Shown here: positions 1-10,589 of the stretch, piece by piece
How the letters are laid out: every line of letters begins with the position of its first letter
Numbering within the stretch: position 1 is the first letter of the stretch
Source: Zarea fungicola
Taxonomy: Eukaryota > Ascomycota > Sordariomycetes > Hypocreales > Cordycipitaceae
Length of the DNA: 64,000 bases
Assembly (NCBI GenBank): GCA_900169235.1
Contig: FWCC01000192.1
Coordinates: 124,001 to 188,000 of the forward strand
Reading direction: 5' to 3'
The notes under the pieces: model-generated
What the model saw: only the letters and a program-made list of their open reading frames with translations
What the model was told of the DNA's origin: nothing
Database searches by the model: none
Position numbers and translations under genes: made by a program

Positions 1-1
1 C

Positions 2-37
2 GTCGAGGGCCAGTGGACATACTTCGACCGACCTTAG
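2..37 (+). CDS. Possible C-terminal tail of an upstream gene (partial)
   Basis: In frame 2 the first bases read VEGQWTYFDRP and then TAG at 35-37. The peptide is rich in aromatic and charged residues, as a real protein tail would be, and is followed by an AT-rich, T-tract stretch like a fungal 3' UTR. Only eleven codons are visible, so neither family nor intron structure can be judged, and a chance reading is quite possible. The rest of the gene would lie left of the window. Confidence 0.3.
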   Translation, partial: VEGQWTYFDRP

Positions 38-555
38 AGCAAAAGACGACTTTATTGCTGGCGTTTCCTTTTTTTTTTATTGTCATTGTAAAGTAGATGG
101 AGCTGCGCTGTACATCAATCAACCCATGGAATGCGTTGGGTCAATAGATGGAAACATAAACACACATTGTGCATCATGAACTTAAGCGAACTGTCTGCTA
201 ATTATTTTGTGTTAATTTCTTTTTAAAAAAAAAGGAAAGAAAAAGAAAAACCTCTGTGTGGCGCTCCTGAGAGACGCCTAAACGCCTGGGAGCAGAGCTG
301 CAAGCGATCAACTATGTAGAAATAGAGCAAGAGTGAAGACAGAATAGAAGGTAAATAAACAATTTGGTGATCGTTTTATCAACCTCGGAAGTTTTTTTTT
401 TTTTTCGCCGCTTATACTGTTTCAGTCCATTTATTACGTTTGACGTTTGGGACTGAAGCGCATCAGATCAAAAGTTTCCACTCTTCAACAAACTCATTCA
501 TTCACCCGTCAATCATAATGAACTGACCAACAACAAACGGTGCAATCCTATAGCT
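38..555. other. Intergenic, upstream of RRN11
   Basis: AT-rich, with homopolymer T runs near 69-80 and 393-405 and an A run near 225-232. No ORF of note. It probably holds the 3' UTR of the gene to the left and the RRN11 promoter and leader. Confidence 0.6.
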
Positions 556-1827
556 ATGGCGCATGCGCAGACTTTCGGCCAAAAAATTTCAAGATCAGGC
601 AAGCGCAAACGAGATACATCTGTTGCCGCTGAGCTCAGCGTGCCGCCGCCTTCGGCGCAGGCCATCAACCCACACAGCTATCCACCAGCGAAGCTCGCAC
701 AGTTTGCCGTTGCTGGCCTGTCAGAAGACGACGAAGATCCCTGCGAGACCAGCAAGGACTTTCCGCACCGCGGACTCAGCCACAAGCCCTCTGAGAAAGC
801 ACTGGAGTCGGACTATGACACCGGGCAGGACGATGACACTGTCAGCGAGACTCTGACAGAGCCTAAACCTACAAAGTCGAAGAGACCGCCAGATGCACAT
901 GGAAGGCATTTGGACGTTCTCGTCAAGTCAATACATCAATTCCTCGGACAAGGCGAGATTTCCAAAGCCGCACGCGCGCTTGGGCTCGCGCTGCAGCTAC
1001 GGCCGCATCATGACAAGGTAGATGTCCGCCGCGACGATATGTGGGCACTTGGCGCGGAGGTCATCATGCGTGAGGGTGAGGAGCAGAGGCTCGCCCAAAA
1101 CATGATGCAACACGGCTCGGGGCATGCTCATGGGACAAGTGCGCCTTTGCGTGCCGGAGATGAATCTCGGGTTGAACCACGCTGGGGCTCAGCTGCAAAC
1201 ATGGACAAGTTGAGAGCCTACTTTGAAACGCTGATCCAGCAGTACCCTTACGACTACAAGTCTCCCAAAAACGTCTCGGCGCTGCATTTCAACATAAGTT
1301 TATACAGTTGCGAGATCTACAGTGTCTACTCGGAGCATATTACCGGCCTGGCAACTCGACATGCGGCGGGTATTCTGGATGAGTTACCTGCAGAAGACGA
1401 GTCCGACCTGCAGTTGGAGACGTTGGTGGAAGATGAGAGCTTTCACACACCCCAGCACAGTCTAAAAGAAAGGCTTAGACTGCGGAGCCTTGGGGCCCTA
1501 AATACAGTTGCCAATCGAATGGATGTCCTAATGCGCGATATGCCTTATGAAAAGAACCACGAATTGCTCAGATTGCGAGCCACAGCGTCACTATTCCTGG
1601 CCGATCTGCTGGTTCCGTTTGAAAATGTGATGACGGTACAGCTGCACCATGTAGACGAGCAACGGTGCCGAGAGGTTGCGACCGCGAAGAGGGCGCTTCG
1701 AATTATCATGCAAAGCGGAGGCGAGCTAGATGAAGCGTCACGAGCACTGGCCGAATCTGGTGATGCCGACGAGAACATGTCCTATGACTCTCAAATTTTA
1801 TCCGTCTTGCCTATTCGAAGGGCTTAA
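556..1827 (+). CDS. rrn11: RNA polymerase I core factor subunit Rrn11
   Basis: Uninterrupted 423-aa ORF resembling fungal Rrn11, the TPR-containing core factor subunit that acts with Rrn6 and Rrn7 to recruit RNA polymerase I to the rDNA promoter in the nucleolus. Residues 1-115 are a basic and acidic low-complexity tail with a likely nuclear signal (GKRKRD near residue 15). From about 118 the fold begins with LDVLVKSIHQFLGQGEISKA, then the segment ending in LQLRPHHDKVD and the WALGAEVIMREGEE helix. The PYDYKSPKNVSALHFNISLYSCEIY region around 230-255 is the most recognisable block and was my main basis for the call. The C-terminal third is helical and ends IRRA. ATG 556 is the first in-frame start and follows a stop-rich leader. 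No intron is needed. The assignment rests on remembered family sequence, so it is good but not certain. The partner subunit gene rrn7 lies about 57 kb away in this window. Confidence 0.75.
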   Translation: MAHAQTFGQKISRSGKRKRDTSVAAELSVPPPSAQAINPHSYPPAKLAQFAVAGLSEDDEDPCETSKDFPHRGLSHKPSEKALESDYDTGQDDDTVSETLTEPKPTKSKRPPDAHGRHLDVLVKSIHQFLGQGEISKAARALGLALQLRPHHDKVDVRRDDMWALGAEVIMREGEEQRLAQNMMQHGSGHAHGTSAPLRAGDESRVEPRWGSAANMDKLRAYFETLIQQYPYDYKSPKNVSALHFNISLYSCEIYSVYSEHITGLATRHAAGILDELPAEDESDLQLETLVEDESFHTPQHSLKERLRLRSLGALNTVANRMDVLMRDMPYEKNHELLRLRATASLFLADLLVPFENVMTVQLHHVDEQRCREVATAKRALRIIMQSGGELDEASRALAESGDADENMSYDSQILSVLPIRRA

Positions 1828-2615
1828 GTATACAGGGGAAGTTTCGACTATCAAGGGAAAGTAAGCCCTCGCGGGGAGCAGCATATTTCGATCGTGTCAC
1901 TGAAATGAGGGTGCAGCACTGGATATTTTGTCTCCTTCAAGCCACCACACAGTCAATTACGAGCATGCTAAGGCCACCGTTATAGCCACATACCTTGGCT
2001 ACTTTAGTTTCGGAGTACTGCAGCCTTCAAAACAGTCTCACTTTTTATCTTTCTCCCCTTAACCAGCGACAAAGTGGTGTAATCTCTACTCTGGCCCCAA
2101 CCAGTTCTTAAATATGACAGTGTTAGGTCATGGCCGGGCAGGCGCGCACAATATCTGTTTGGTAGTGGCTCTGTTTGCTGCAAGCCTCATTTATGGCGCC
2201 AATACATAAAAAATGCCGAAGCACCGAGTCAGGGCCCATCATTACTACAAGAAGAAGGCAGGCTGCTCAGGGGAGAAGTATGCACGCATGAACAGCAATG
2301 TCTCCTGCCTTTTTGGGACTCTTTTGCATGCGCTGCAGCCGCTTAGTTGGGTTCATTAGGCCGCGGCTGATGTAACCAGGGAAAACAGGCTGCAATATTT
2401 ATGGCCTAAATGTTGTGTGTTGTCCACACGTAACGCATAGGGTATATATGAGTAGATGCCATACTGTCTGACTTTGGCACAAAGGCTTCTTCATCTCGCT
2501 GGGCTATATTCTCTTCAGCTACGCCAGTTGAGCTATTCACAGATTTGTTCGCTAAGAAACAGTCAGCATACAAAACCAAACACAGTCTAAAAGAGAACAA
2601 GAAACCGATATCAAT
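1828..2615. promoter_or_regulatory. Intergenic region with a TATA box before the acetyltransferase gene
   Basis: No gene seen. A TATATAT element at 2443-2449 lies about 165 bp before the acetyltransferase ATG at 2616, a normal position for a TATA-dependent fungal promoter. This suggests conditional rather than constitutive expression. The remainder is unremarkable sequence with stops in all frames. Confidence 0.4.
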
Positions 2616-3263
2616 ATGGCCCTTCCTCTTTCCACCGTGTTTACCTCGGAACGTCTAATTTACGAGCCGCTGGATAGCGCAGACGAGGAAACCAAGGCTT
2701 TTTTGTACCGCCAGCTCACCCTTGACCCGGAAATCAACGGCATGGGCAGCATCAATATCTTCTCCCCGCCGGCCAAGTCGCGCTACTTTGAGACGCTGAC
2801 TCACTGGAAGGACAACCTTTTGAGTGTTGTCATTTGCCTCAAGCCCGACAACTGGGATAAGATTAGCAAAGACTACACCCGTGCGGAGCATGAGCAGTCG
2901 CTGCGCGGTGTGCCAATTGGTGTCGTCGGTCTGTCACCCGTACACGGCATGCACCAGCACCACCGCAGCACGCGGCTCGGCATCTCTATCGCAAGCAAGC
3001 ATCAGGGCAAAGGGTACGGCAGCGAGGCACTGCGGTGGCTCGCAAACCGGGCGTTTGACTACGCCAACATGCACGCACTGCGGCTGCAGACGGGTAGCAT
3101 TAATGTCAAGGCAATTAACGTCTACAAAAACCTTGGCTTTGTGGAGGACGGGCGCGATCGTGAGTCCCTATTCATGGCCGGCCAATGGTTCGATACGGTG
3201 TCCATGTCTATCCTGGAGCACGAGTGGAGAGCGAAGCGAGATATAGAGCAGAAGACGGCCTAG
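2616..3263 (+). CDS. GNAT-family N-acetyltransferase
   Basis: Intronless 215-aa protein with the GNAT fold that moves an acetyl group from acetyl-CoA to an amine. The N-terminus has the RimJ/RimL-like opening TSERLIYEPLDSADEE. Motif A runs LGISIASKHQGKGYGSEALRW (about residues 127-147), where Q-G-K-G-Y-G fits the acetyl-CoA pyrophosphate-binding Q/RxxGxG signature. Motif B follows as LQTGSINVKAINVYKNLGFVEDG, including the usual N..A..VY..LGF segment. The C-terminus ends in a charged helix. The substrate cannot be told from sequence; this subfamily (Acetyltransf_3) includes protein N-terminal, antibiotic and small-molecule acetyltransferases. Length is normal for the family. ATG 2616 directly follows an A-rich leader. 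No pathway gene is adjacent, so context gives no clue. Confidence 0.85.
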   Translation: MALPLSTVFTSERLIYEPLDSADEETKAFLYRQLTLDPEINGMGSINIFSPPAKSRYFETLTHWKDNLLSVVICLKPDNWDKISKDYTRAEHEQSLRGVPIGVVGLSPVHGMHQHHRSTRLGISIASKHQGKGYGSEALRWLANRAFDYANMHALRLQTGSINVKAINVYKNLGFVEDGRDRESLFMAGQWFDTVSMSILEHEWRAKRDIEQKTA

Positions 3264-3588
3264 ATTTTAGATAGATGTATGATATCGAACACTACACTGC
3301 TGAAATGACTACCAGCAAGCTGAAAGATAGAAAGTGTTGGGTATACTGATTTAATAAATGTACTAGATATGTTGGATAGGAAATTTTCCAGGTGTATAGT
3401 TGAACTGAACATCCAATATTGCGGTTTTCCGATAATCCTTTTTTTTTTTCAGCTGTGTGTTGGTTACTCCGTACACGGTAGTACAACCTTTTGGCCAGCC
3501 TGAGGCAATGCCGTGTAGTAGGTAGTAATAGCATTTGAATGTAGTGCATCTTATGAAGATATACATGTGCGCTGGTGAAGATTACAAC

Positions 3589-3768
3589 CTATGCTTCGGC
3601 TTGTAAAAGGATTTTGACTTGTCGTGAAGCATCATACGCGCGGTTAAACGCAGCGCTTATCATGACAGACTCACAAAAATGCCCAACAATATTCCCGGCG
3701 CACCTCGACTCAAAGCCCAAGTAGAAAACGATTTTTTTTAAACCGACAGCGAGCATTGACAATTTCAT
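3589..3768 (-). CDS. Possible small secreted protein (hypothetical)
   Basis: A 59-codon minus-strand reading starting at ATG 3768 opens MKLSMLAVGL, which resembles the start of a signal peptide: a Lys followed by a short hydrophobic run. The later part contains two cysteines (ESRCAG and GHFCES) and ends in LLQAEA. The hydrophobic core is broken by GLKKI, so a signal peptide is doubtful. There is no family match and no supporting neighbour, and a longer in-frame start exists at 3897. Treat as a weak candidate only. Confidence 0.2.
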   Translation of the reverse strand: MKLSMLAVGLKKIVFYLGFESRCAGNIVGHFCESVMISAAFNRAYDASRQVKILLQAEA

Positions 3769-5219
3769 CGCTGGATTGAATTTTATATCTTTTCCAACAA
3801 AAATCCAACAAAAAAACTGCAACGTTCCCACTTCCGCCGTCTCAGTCAATGCCTTGCAGGGTAGGTCATTGCGGCCTGCAGTATCCAGCTGCAACATAGA
3901 GACTCAAACGTCCCAAAAAAAAGGGGCATGCCAGTTTAAAGGAATGATACAAGATAGATCTTGCCAAAATCTGCACAGGCAGATTTGCAGGTATATGTCA
4001 CAAATCCTTTCCACAGCTCAAATTCTACGTTGTTGCGGGGAGCATAGTCAAGAGTGTAGCTGCAGCCAAGCCTGGTGCTGCTCTGTGTGTGTCTCTGATC
4101 CCAGCCCTTTGTTGAGATGCAGTCTTGACGTTCCTACCTGTCGGTGGATACATCGGTGAGCTGGTAATACATTCACTGCTGTGTGCTATCTATATGGTTA
4201 CCGCTACCATATAGTTTATATACATTCTAGGGAGTGCGGGACCCGGTCCTTCCAAGGCTAACAGTTCATGTCGCAAAACGAAAGAGCTGAATTTGGCCAA
4301 CTATTCCAAGTGACTGTACATTCGTGCTTCATGGCGGCAGAAGCCGTGTCGATGATGTGTCTTTGGGGTGCTGCTAGTCGGACGACTGAGTTTCCTTGGA
4401 CGTAGTCCAGGGGCGATGAAACTGTCTGCGGAATGTGGACCGGTATTTGCGGCCGCAATTTTGAATTCGTACGGAGCTGGAGCTTTTCGTGTCTTTCCGT
4501 GTGCTGCGGGCGAGTTTGAGCTGTGTGTGCCAGTCTTTGAAGTTACTGAGCAGATCATGGTCGCCAAGGGCGCAGTATGCACTCCAATCACGACAGGAAA
4601 TGACCAGGAAAAGTGGTAGAAACCACTGTAGCTCCCGCAGTGGCAGAGCTTGCAGTGGACATGGTGAGGGTGGTTGGAGTGATTGTTGTAAGGCATTTGC
4701 TATTGGTGAGCTTTTTGGCTAATGACAGAAAGAGTTGAATGAAATAGCTGTCAAGGGTATTTATGTTATTGGATTATTCCATATGGCACATGATACAGGA
4801 AATGAAGCAACAGTCACAGACGCTATGATCAAGAAGTTACTGAGTTGTTGCAGTTGCCGCTAACTCCCGTTTTGGCAGTTTTGAAACTTGCATCTGCAAG
4901 GCGAGCGATGTCCCGATATTAGACTGATTAGGTGTGATGATGGCCTGTTGGCGAAGAATGCAGCGATCATGCCCCAATTTTCAAAAGAGGTAATTTAGGA
5001 TAAAACTCAAGCTTAGTAAATGCACCTACAAAGTATGCGAATGAAATTGCAGTCTGGAGAGTTGTCCAGCATTTTCAAGCAGCACCAGAGTCCAAGAAGC
5101 TGTGGCTGGTGGCGGCAGGCTGGGAAAGTTTCACCTTCACCAGACCGGAGGAATTCAACACCGCAGTCGCCTAAGACAGTAACTACCAAATAATTGTTTG
5201 GCTTTCTCAATTGACTAGC

Positions 5220-5588
5220 CTATATCTTTATTCTGATATAGATTCTTGGCTTTGCTAATGGTATGTCTCGGAGATGGTTTGACTCATTCACGCTTGCAGT
5301 GAGATCGTTGGTCGGACCGTCGCGACAGACGATCTCATGTACCTCAAAGTACCGTTTCAAATAACGATTTGCTAACTGGAGCGACCCTACCAGGTAAGCC
5401 CCAGGAGGAAGCTCGGGGCTGGGCAGAACAGTACTGAAGCTGGCAATTGCGTGCCCGGAGCTCAGAAACCGAAGGCCGATCACGTCATCTGGCGCTACCC
5501 CACAAAACGCAGGTACCAGGCGGTACAAGACCTTTGGGCAGTGGCCCTGCAGGGGCTGGCGAGTGCCAGGCAGTTGCAGGCGTACCAA
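5220..5588 (-). CDS. Hypothetical protein, doubtful
   Basis: A 122-codon ORF on the minus strand whose middle (PPGAYLVGSLQLANRYLKRY) reads like a folded protein with mixed hydrophobic and charged residues rather than low complexity. I do not recognise a family. It overlaps two plus-strand ORFs of 61 codons that look random. It could be the remaining exon of a degraded gene or pure chance. Confidence 0.2.
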   Translation of the reverse strand: MVRLQLPGTRQPLQGHCPKVLYRLVPAFCGVAPDDVIGLRFLSSGHAIASFSTVLPSPELPPGAYLVGSLQLANRYLKRYFEVHEIVCRDGPTNDLTASVNESNHLRDIPLAKPRIYIRIKI

Positions 5589-6040
5589 CGGCGGTACAAG
5601 GCAAAAACTACAGGGTTCGAGAGGCGCCGTAGGTAAGCGACGAGGAACTTAACGTACAGGTAGGTACCACAGTAACCGCTAAAGCAAACCCAAGCCAGTG
5701 GTCAAAGGTGCAGCTCCAGTGACAAATCCTACACCCTCCGCTCTTCGGACACAATGCAGGGGCGGTGACCCCACGCCCTGTGGTATTGCGTGCCAGTTAC
5801 ATCGCACCGCTGAACGGCCTGGTGGAATTGTGTGCGTGATCAGTCAGAGCTGCACCACCACACCCAGTGCCGTTTTTTCTTCTTTCCGGGCTCAGTATTT
5901 TTCTACGTCTCCTTTCCAACCATTCTTGTTCCATATCATCTATATCAAGAAGAAGCAGGCCTCTCGCTGCTGCACTATCCTCGATTGCCTCCATTGACCT
6001 GCGCTGGACGCACAATCTCTTCCCCTCCATATTCCCCGCC

Positions 6041-7459
6041 ATGTCGTCCAACCCGCCTCCGGCCCCCAACGCCGGTGCCGCTGCAAAGAAGATTGATATC
6101 GACGGCATCAGCAGTTTCAACTTGCCGCCGTCTCCCGCCCCCTCGAGCCCGCGTAATGGCCGCCGCCGATATGCCCTAGCCACTGAGCTCGTCTACACCG
6201 AAGGCAAGGACCAATATGGTGCGTCAAGCACGCCAATCTACCAGTCAGCCACTTTTAAGCAAACCTCTGCCAGTGGCGGTCAGCAGGAGTACGACTACAC
6301 ACGCTCCGGCAATCCTACACGCACGCATCTCGAGAGACACCTCGCCAAAATCATGGGTGCCAACCGTGCACTGGCCGTCTCCTCGGGCATGGGCGCTCTC
6401 GACGTCATCACCCGTGTCCTACGGCCTGGCGATGAAGTTATCACCGGTGATGATCTCTACGGTGGCACTCACCGCCTGCTGACATACCTCGCCTCCAACT
6501 CGGGCATCGTCGTTCACCATGTCGACACCACCCGCGTGCAGGCTGTGGCCGAGCGCCTCTCTCCCAAGACGGCAATGGTTCTGCTCGAGACGCCGACCAA
6601 CCCGCTAATCAAGATTGTCGACATACCCTCCATCGCCGCTAAATCACACGACGCCAACCCCAAGGCCCTCGTCGTCGTCGACAACACCATGCTCTCCCCC
6701 ATGCTCTGCAACCCGCTCGACCTCGGCGCCGACATTGTCTACGAGTCGGGCACAAAGTATCTGTCCGGCCACCACGACATTATGGCGGGCGTCATTGCCT
6801 GCAACGAGGCCGCCATTGGCGACAAACTCTTCTTCACCATCAACTCAACCGGCTGTGGCCTCTCTCCTAATGACTCCTTCTTGCTCATGCGCGGTGTCAA
6901 GACACTGGCCATCCGCATGGAGAAGCAGCAGGCAAACGCCCAGGCTATTGCCGAGTTTCTCGAGCAGCGCGGTTTTCGCGTTCGCTACCCGGGTCTCAAG
7001 TCCCACCCTCAGTACGACCTACATTGGTCCACAGCCCGCGGCGCCGGCGCTGTCCTGGCCTTTGAGACTGGCGACGCCGCTGTCTCTCAGCGCATTGTCG
7101 AAGCTGCCCGTCTATGGGCTATCAGCGTCAGCTTTGGTTGTGTCAACAGTCTTATCAGCATGCCATGTCAGATGAGCCACGCCAGCATCGACGCCAAGAC
7201 GAGAGCCGAGCGCCACATGCCAGAGGATATTATTCGCCTGTGCGTCGGAATCGAGGATGCTAATGACTTGATTGAAGACCTGTCCCGTGCAGTAAGTACA
7301 TACTCCCCCTTGACTGAGACGTTGTCTGCAGAAAGCCCATCCCACTAACAAAGCTCTCTCTAGTTGGTACAAGCCGGTGCTGTAACTGTCACTCTCGACG
7401 GGTTCCACGCAACTGGTGAAGCCGAGAAGCTCGGCCAAACACCGTTGACTGCCGAGTAA
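6041..7459 (+). CDS. str3: Cystathionine beta-lyase
   Basis: PLP enzyme of the Cys/Met metabolism family that splits cystathionine to homocysteine, pyruvate and ammonia in methionine synthesis (S. cerevisiae STR3, Neurospora met-2). Two exons, 6041-7291 and 7364-7459, with a GTAAGT...CTCTCTAG intron, encode 448 aa. The family opening is YALATELVYTEGKDQYGASS. The PLP lysine is K239 in YESGTKYLSGHHDIMAG, the GHHDIMAG form being typical of fungal beta-lyases. The short second exon gives LVQAGAVTVTLDGFHATGEA. Residues 1-45 are a Pro/Ala/Ser-rich extension. I chose ATG 6041; an in-frame ATG at 5867 would add 58 residues that look like untranslated pyrimidine-rich leader. A cystathionine gamma-synthase or gamma-lyase is less likely given the K239 context. 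Convergent with EED, 286 bp apart. Confidence 0.92.
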
Positions 7460-7745
7460 ACGCTCTCCCCCGAAAGAAGACGATAAAAATTATCCGCATG
7501 ACTTGTAGAATTCTTACGACACAGCAATTGGCCCCCGGGGTTGCTTCATTTATTTTATATTTTGTTTTAAACCATCCCAGGCGTTGAATTTTTACATGAG
7601 GCAACATGTACCTCAAGAAAATATACTTATACTACCAAAGAGACAAAAGTGGAAAAAAAAATCTTAATCACATAAATTCCTAGATTTCCCGTTTTTCTTT
7701 AATTCTACAAACATACAGCCACTTCAGTGAATGTTTACTCTTGTT

Positions 7746-9819
7746 TTATTTCGCCCAGCGCTGCAGTACAAGTGTAGTGTTAGAACTGCCTACGACCACA
7801 CACCACTCGCCGCCTGGGCTCCACGCCGCTTGTCTGCCCACGAAATTGGCCGCCGACGACTCAGCCCTGTGTGCCTTAATGGGCTCGTGAGGATCCTCCG
7901 TGCTATACTTGGAAGCCCATGACTCAAGCGTCTCACGGCTAAATTCTTGCGTCTCTGCCTCCGGCCCGCCAGTACCGCCACGCGCTGTCGCGGACGACGA
8001 CGACAGACGTGTGTTGACCGACGAGGAACGTTCTTTTCCCTTCTTCACACGTCCAAACGCGTCAGTGCGCTGCCTGGGTATGATGGGTTTGAGCCAACTG
8101 GGCAGCGCCATGGGCCGGGAGCGATCGCGGCCCGGGTCGCGTATTGCCTGCATGACGTCGTTGTAGATACTGAGGCGGCGCAGGTCCCAGAAGAAGATGT
8201 TGCCGGCCGCATTACAAAAGGCAAGCACCGGGTTCTGCCCGGGGACATGATGCAGGCTGAAGCGCATGAAGAACTGGGGCCCGCAGCTCGGCGTATGGAA
8301 CTCAACCAGCCGCGTGTACTGCGAGGGGCATTCGGGCGTCACGGTGGGAACAAAGTATGAGCGCGTCAGACGCGACTGGTCGTCGAAGCCCGAGGCGACG
8401 AAGGTCTGGGCTGTTGGCGCGCTGTTCTGCGGCGGGGGCTGCACCTGCGAGGAGAAACCTTCGATGCGCCAGAGCACAATGACATTATCATGGCATGCTC
8501 TGGATAGTATATAATCGCCAAAAAAGGCGACGCTGAGGGAATGAATGCTTGTTAGTCTTCTCCCTGAAGCCATGTGGGAAGAACTTGTTATAGTCTATTG
8601 TGGACTTACCAATCGACAATGCCGCTATGCACAGCAGATGTTGAAAAGTGAGGGTAATGAACTTGAACTGGCGTGGCGACGGGCTCCATGGGAAGCTCTG
8701 GCATTGTCCACTACCAAGTCGTCAGCTCATGATTAGATAGTAAGGAAGAAAATTTTTGTACAAGATTAATAATTTGGTCATGACCGCCTGACAAGAGATA
8801 ACGGCCTGTATCGTGAAATGCCTAGATTGGGTCATGAGTAAGATGCGTCTGGAACAATGAGATCAGCGGCAGTACATACCAAGCTCAACAGATTCCAGGA
8901 GTGTCCTTCACCAGCAAGAATGCCAAGGCACGGCTGTGCCTTGAACTTTTTGTCAATACTCCATATTCGAATACTTGTATCATTGGATGCCGAGGCAATT
9001 ATTGACGAGTCTATTGGAGAAGTCGCCAGGTCGTTGACGTCCTGCCAGCAGTTAGTCTCGAACTATACCGTTGATGGGAGGCATAATATATTTACTCCTC
9101 CATGACCGGTGAAACACTACCAATACCAGGTTAGTCATGGAGATACTGAATGATTGGCCCCCTGACAGTCTCCACGTACCTCTATTTCCTCGCCATTCAT
9201 GATGTCATATATCTTGACCTTGGCATCGACACCGCCAATGCAAATATACGGCGCTCCTGTATCTGGGTCCTTTGTCCAAGTGCAACAGCAACCAGACGCA
9301 TCCTCCTAAAAGTTGTTTGTATCAATATTGAAGATTTTCAAATACACTTTTCCGGCATGCTGCAGCTCACATCATCATCCCGAATGATAGCCAGGACGGA
9401 GCAGGGATTTGAATCTCCCGTATCGGAAGACAGTTTACAGATAACCACCTATAAGACTGTTGTTAGTTTGAGGGCTAGGATCCATTCCGTATTGCTGCTA
9501 ATCACTTGCGTGTTTTTTGCTCACTGCCGCAAACACCGGATCGCAATCTAACGGTTGGTACGGGCAGAATTTGACATCAAAAAACTCTGCAATGTTTTGA
9601 TTAGCATTGCCAACTTATCGATTCAGAGTCCATATTGAAAATTTGAGAATACCTGCAACATTGTCGTCACTATTTAAGAATCGAGTATCATTCTACACGG
9701 CTGACGTTAACATGTAATGCCAGAGTTAGGACCAACGGCAGCTAGTGACAAACCTCGAACCCAAACGAGACGCGTAGCTTTGGTAGATGAAAGGCAGCAT
9801 CCTCGGCCGCCGCTGCCAT
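7746..9819 (-). CDS. eed: Polycomb repressive complex 2 WD40 subunit EED
   Basis: WD40 beta-propeller homologous to EED/ESC, which binds H3K27me3 and activates the KMT6/EZH2 methyltransferase of PRC2. Ten exons: 9819-9754, 9692-9653, 9586-9510, 9448-9371, 9305-9180, 9116-9096, 9041-8880, 8821-8762, 8710-8610, 8532-7746, giving 505 aa with every phase consistent. Recognisable blocks in order are LPKLRVSFGFE; DPVFAAVSKKH joined to VVICKLSSDTGDSNPC; CTWTKDPDTGAPYICIGGVD; NDLATSPIDSSIIASASNDT with IRIW; EGHSWNLLSLAFHDTGRYLL; TMPELPMEPVATPVQVHYPH; GDYILSRACHDNVIVLWRIEG; and the last blade ending LQRWAK. The intron after SKKH has a GC donor. An insert of roughly 80 residues rich in Ser, Arg and Lys precedes the last blade. 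EED is present in Neurospora and Fusarium but lost from many fungi. Head to head with YIP4. Confidence 0.9.
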
Positions 9820-10589
9820 TATGAGATAGGGAGAACGAGAAAATCGCTAATTTTGGCAATTGGCGAGCTGATCATTAACGGCTGACTTTGATGACACTCG
9901 GTCCAGAAAACAAGCCGTCGCCATGCGATGCCTGAGGCGACTTGACAGTTCCCAAACACTACCAAAGCGACAAAGGGGACCAAAGTAACCTCTTTGACAG
10001 TGATATTAGTTTCCGAGTCTGGTCTAGAGAGAGCAACCGTTGGCTTCCGCCGAATTAGTCTATACATGCGATTGCTGTGAGGGCGGCAAGGGAAGGACGC
10101 CTACTAGGCACGGGATTTGGTTGATGAGTTGGCATGTGAGATAGGCTGCTTGAGCAAAAAAAGCACAAAAGAATTAAAATAGCGACAAAATGGTAGTAAG
10201 TTGTAAGCGTTGGGAAATATATTCCGTTCCTTCTGAAATTCGGATCATTTAAGCGGCCGTCTTTGTTTGATGCGTGTAACACGGTTTTTGCGTGCGCGTG
10301 GTGCCTGGGTCCATGGAAGGCGGGCGTGAGGTAGTACGTTTCACCGCGTATGTATGGGCTGTGGAGCTTGGACCAAGTGCAACGTGGAAGCTGGCCATTT
10401 CGCAAGCAACACCACGTCACCTACCTGCAACACAGCACAGTACTGCTCTCTTCGACAATCCACCGGTAATTGCGCCGCATCCTCGAAATATCAACTCTAC
10501 TCTCCCGAAGCTATAGCAGAGCTGTCTGGACTCGTTTGGAATTATCTTTAGAAGCATTGCAGCACCCAGCAGGCTGCCGAGTCGCCGCC
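9820..10589. promoter_or_regulatory. Shared divergent promoter region of EED and YIP4
   Basis: A 770-bp spacer between two oppositely directed start codons, so it must hold both promoters and leaders. ORFs here are short and unlike any family. I could not point to a specific factor site. Confidence 0.5.

Larger units (their letters stand above)
3264..6040. other. Long stretch with no convincing gene
   Basis: Covers the 3' side of the acetyltransferase gene and the promoter of cystathionine beta-lyase. Several ORFs of 60-130 codons occur on both strands but none matches a family I know. The two that look least random are listed separately (3589-3768 and 5220-5588, minus strand). A minus-strand ORF at 4301-4696 is Ser/Thr/Pro-rich and has no signal peptide or homologue that I recognise. 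The last 200 bp before 6041 are pyrimidine-rich, as expected for the lyase leader. Confidence 0.5.

Noticed and set aside
5867..6040. Longer start for cystathionine beta-lyase
   Set aside because: The extra 58 residues come from pyrimidine-rich leader sequence and the usual fungal protein begins near the Ser/Pro-rich stretch. A mitochondrial targeting role is not fully excluded.
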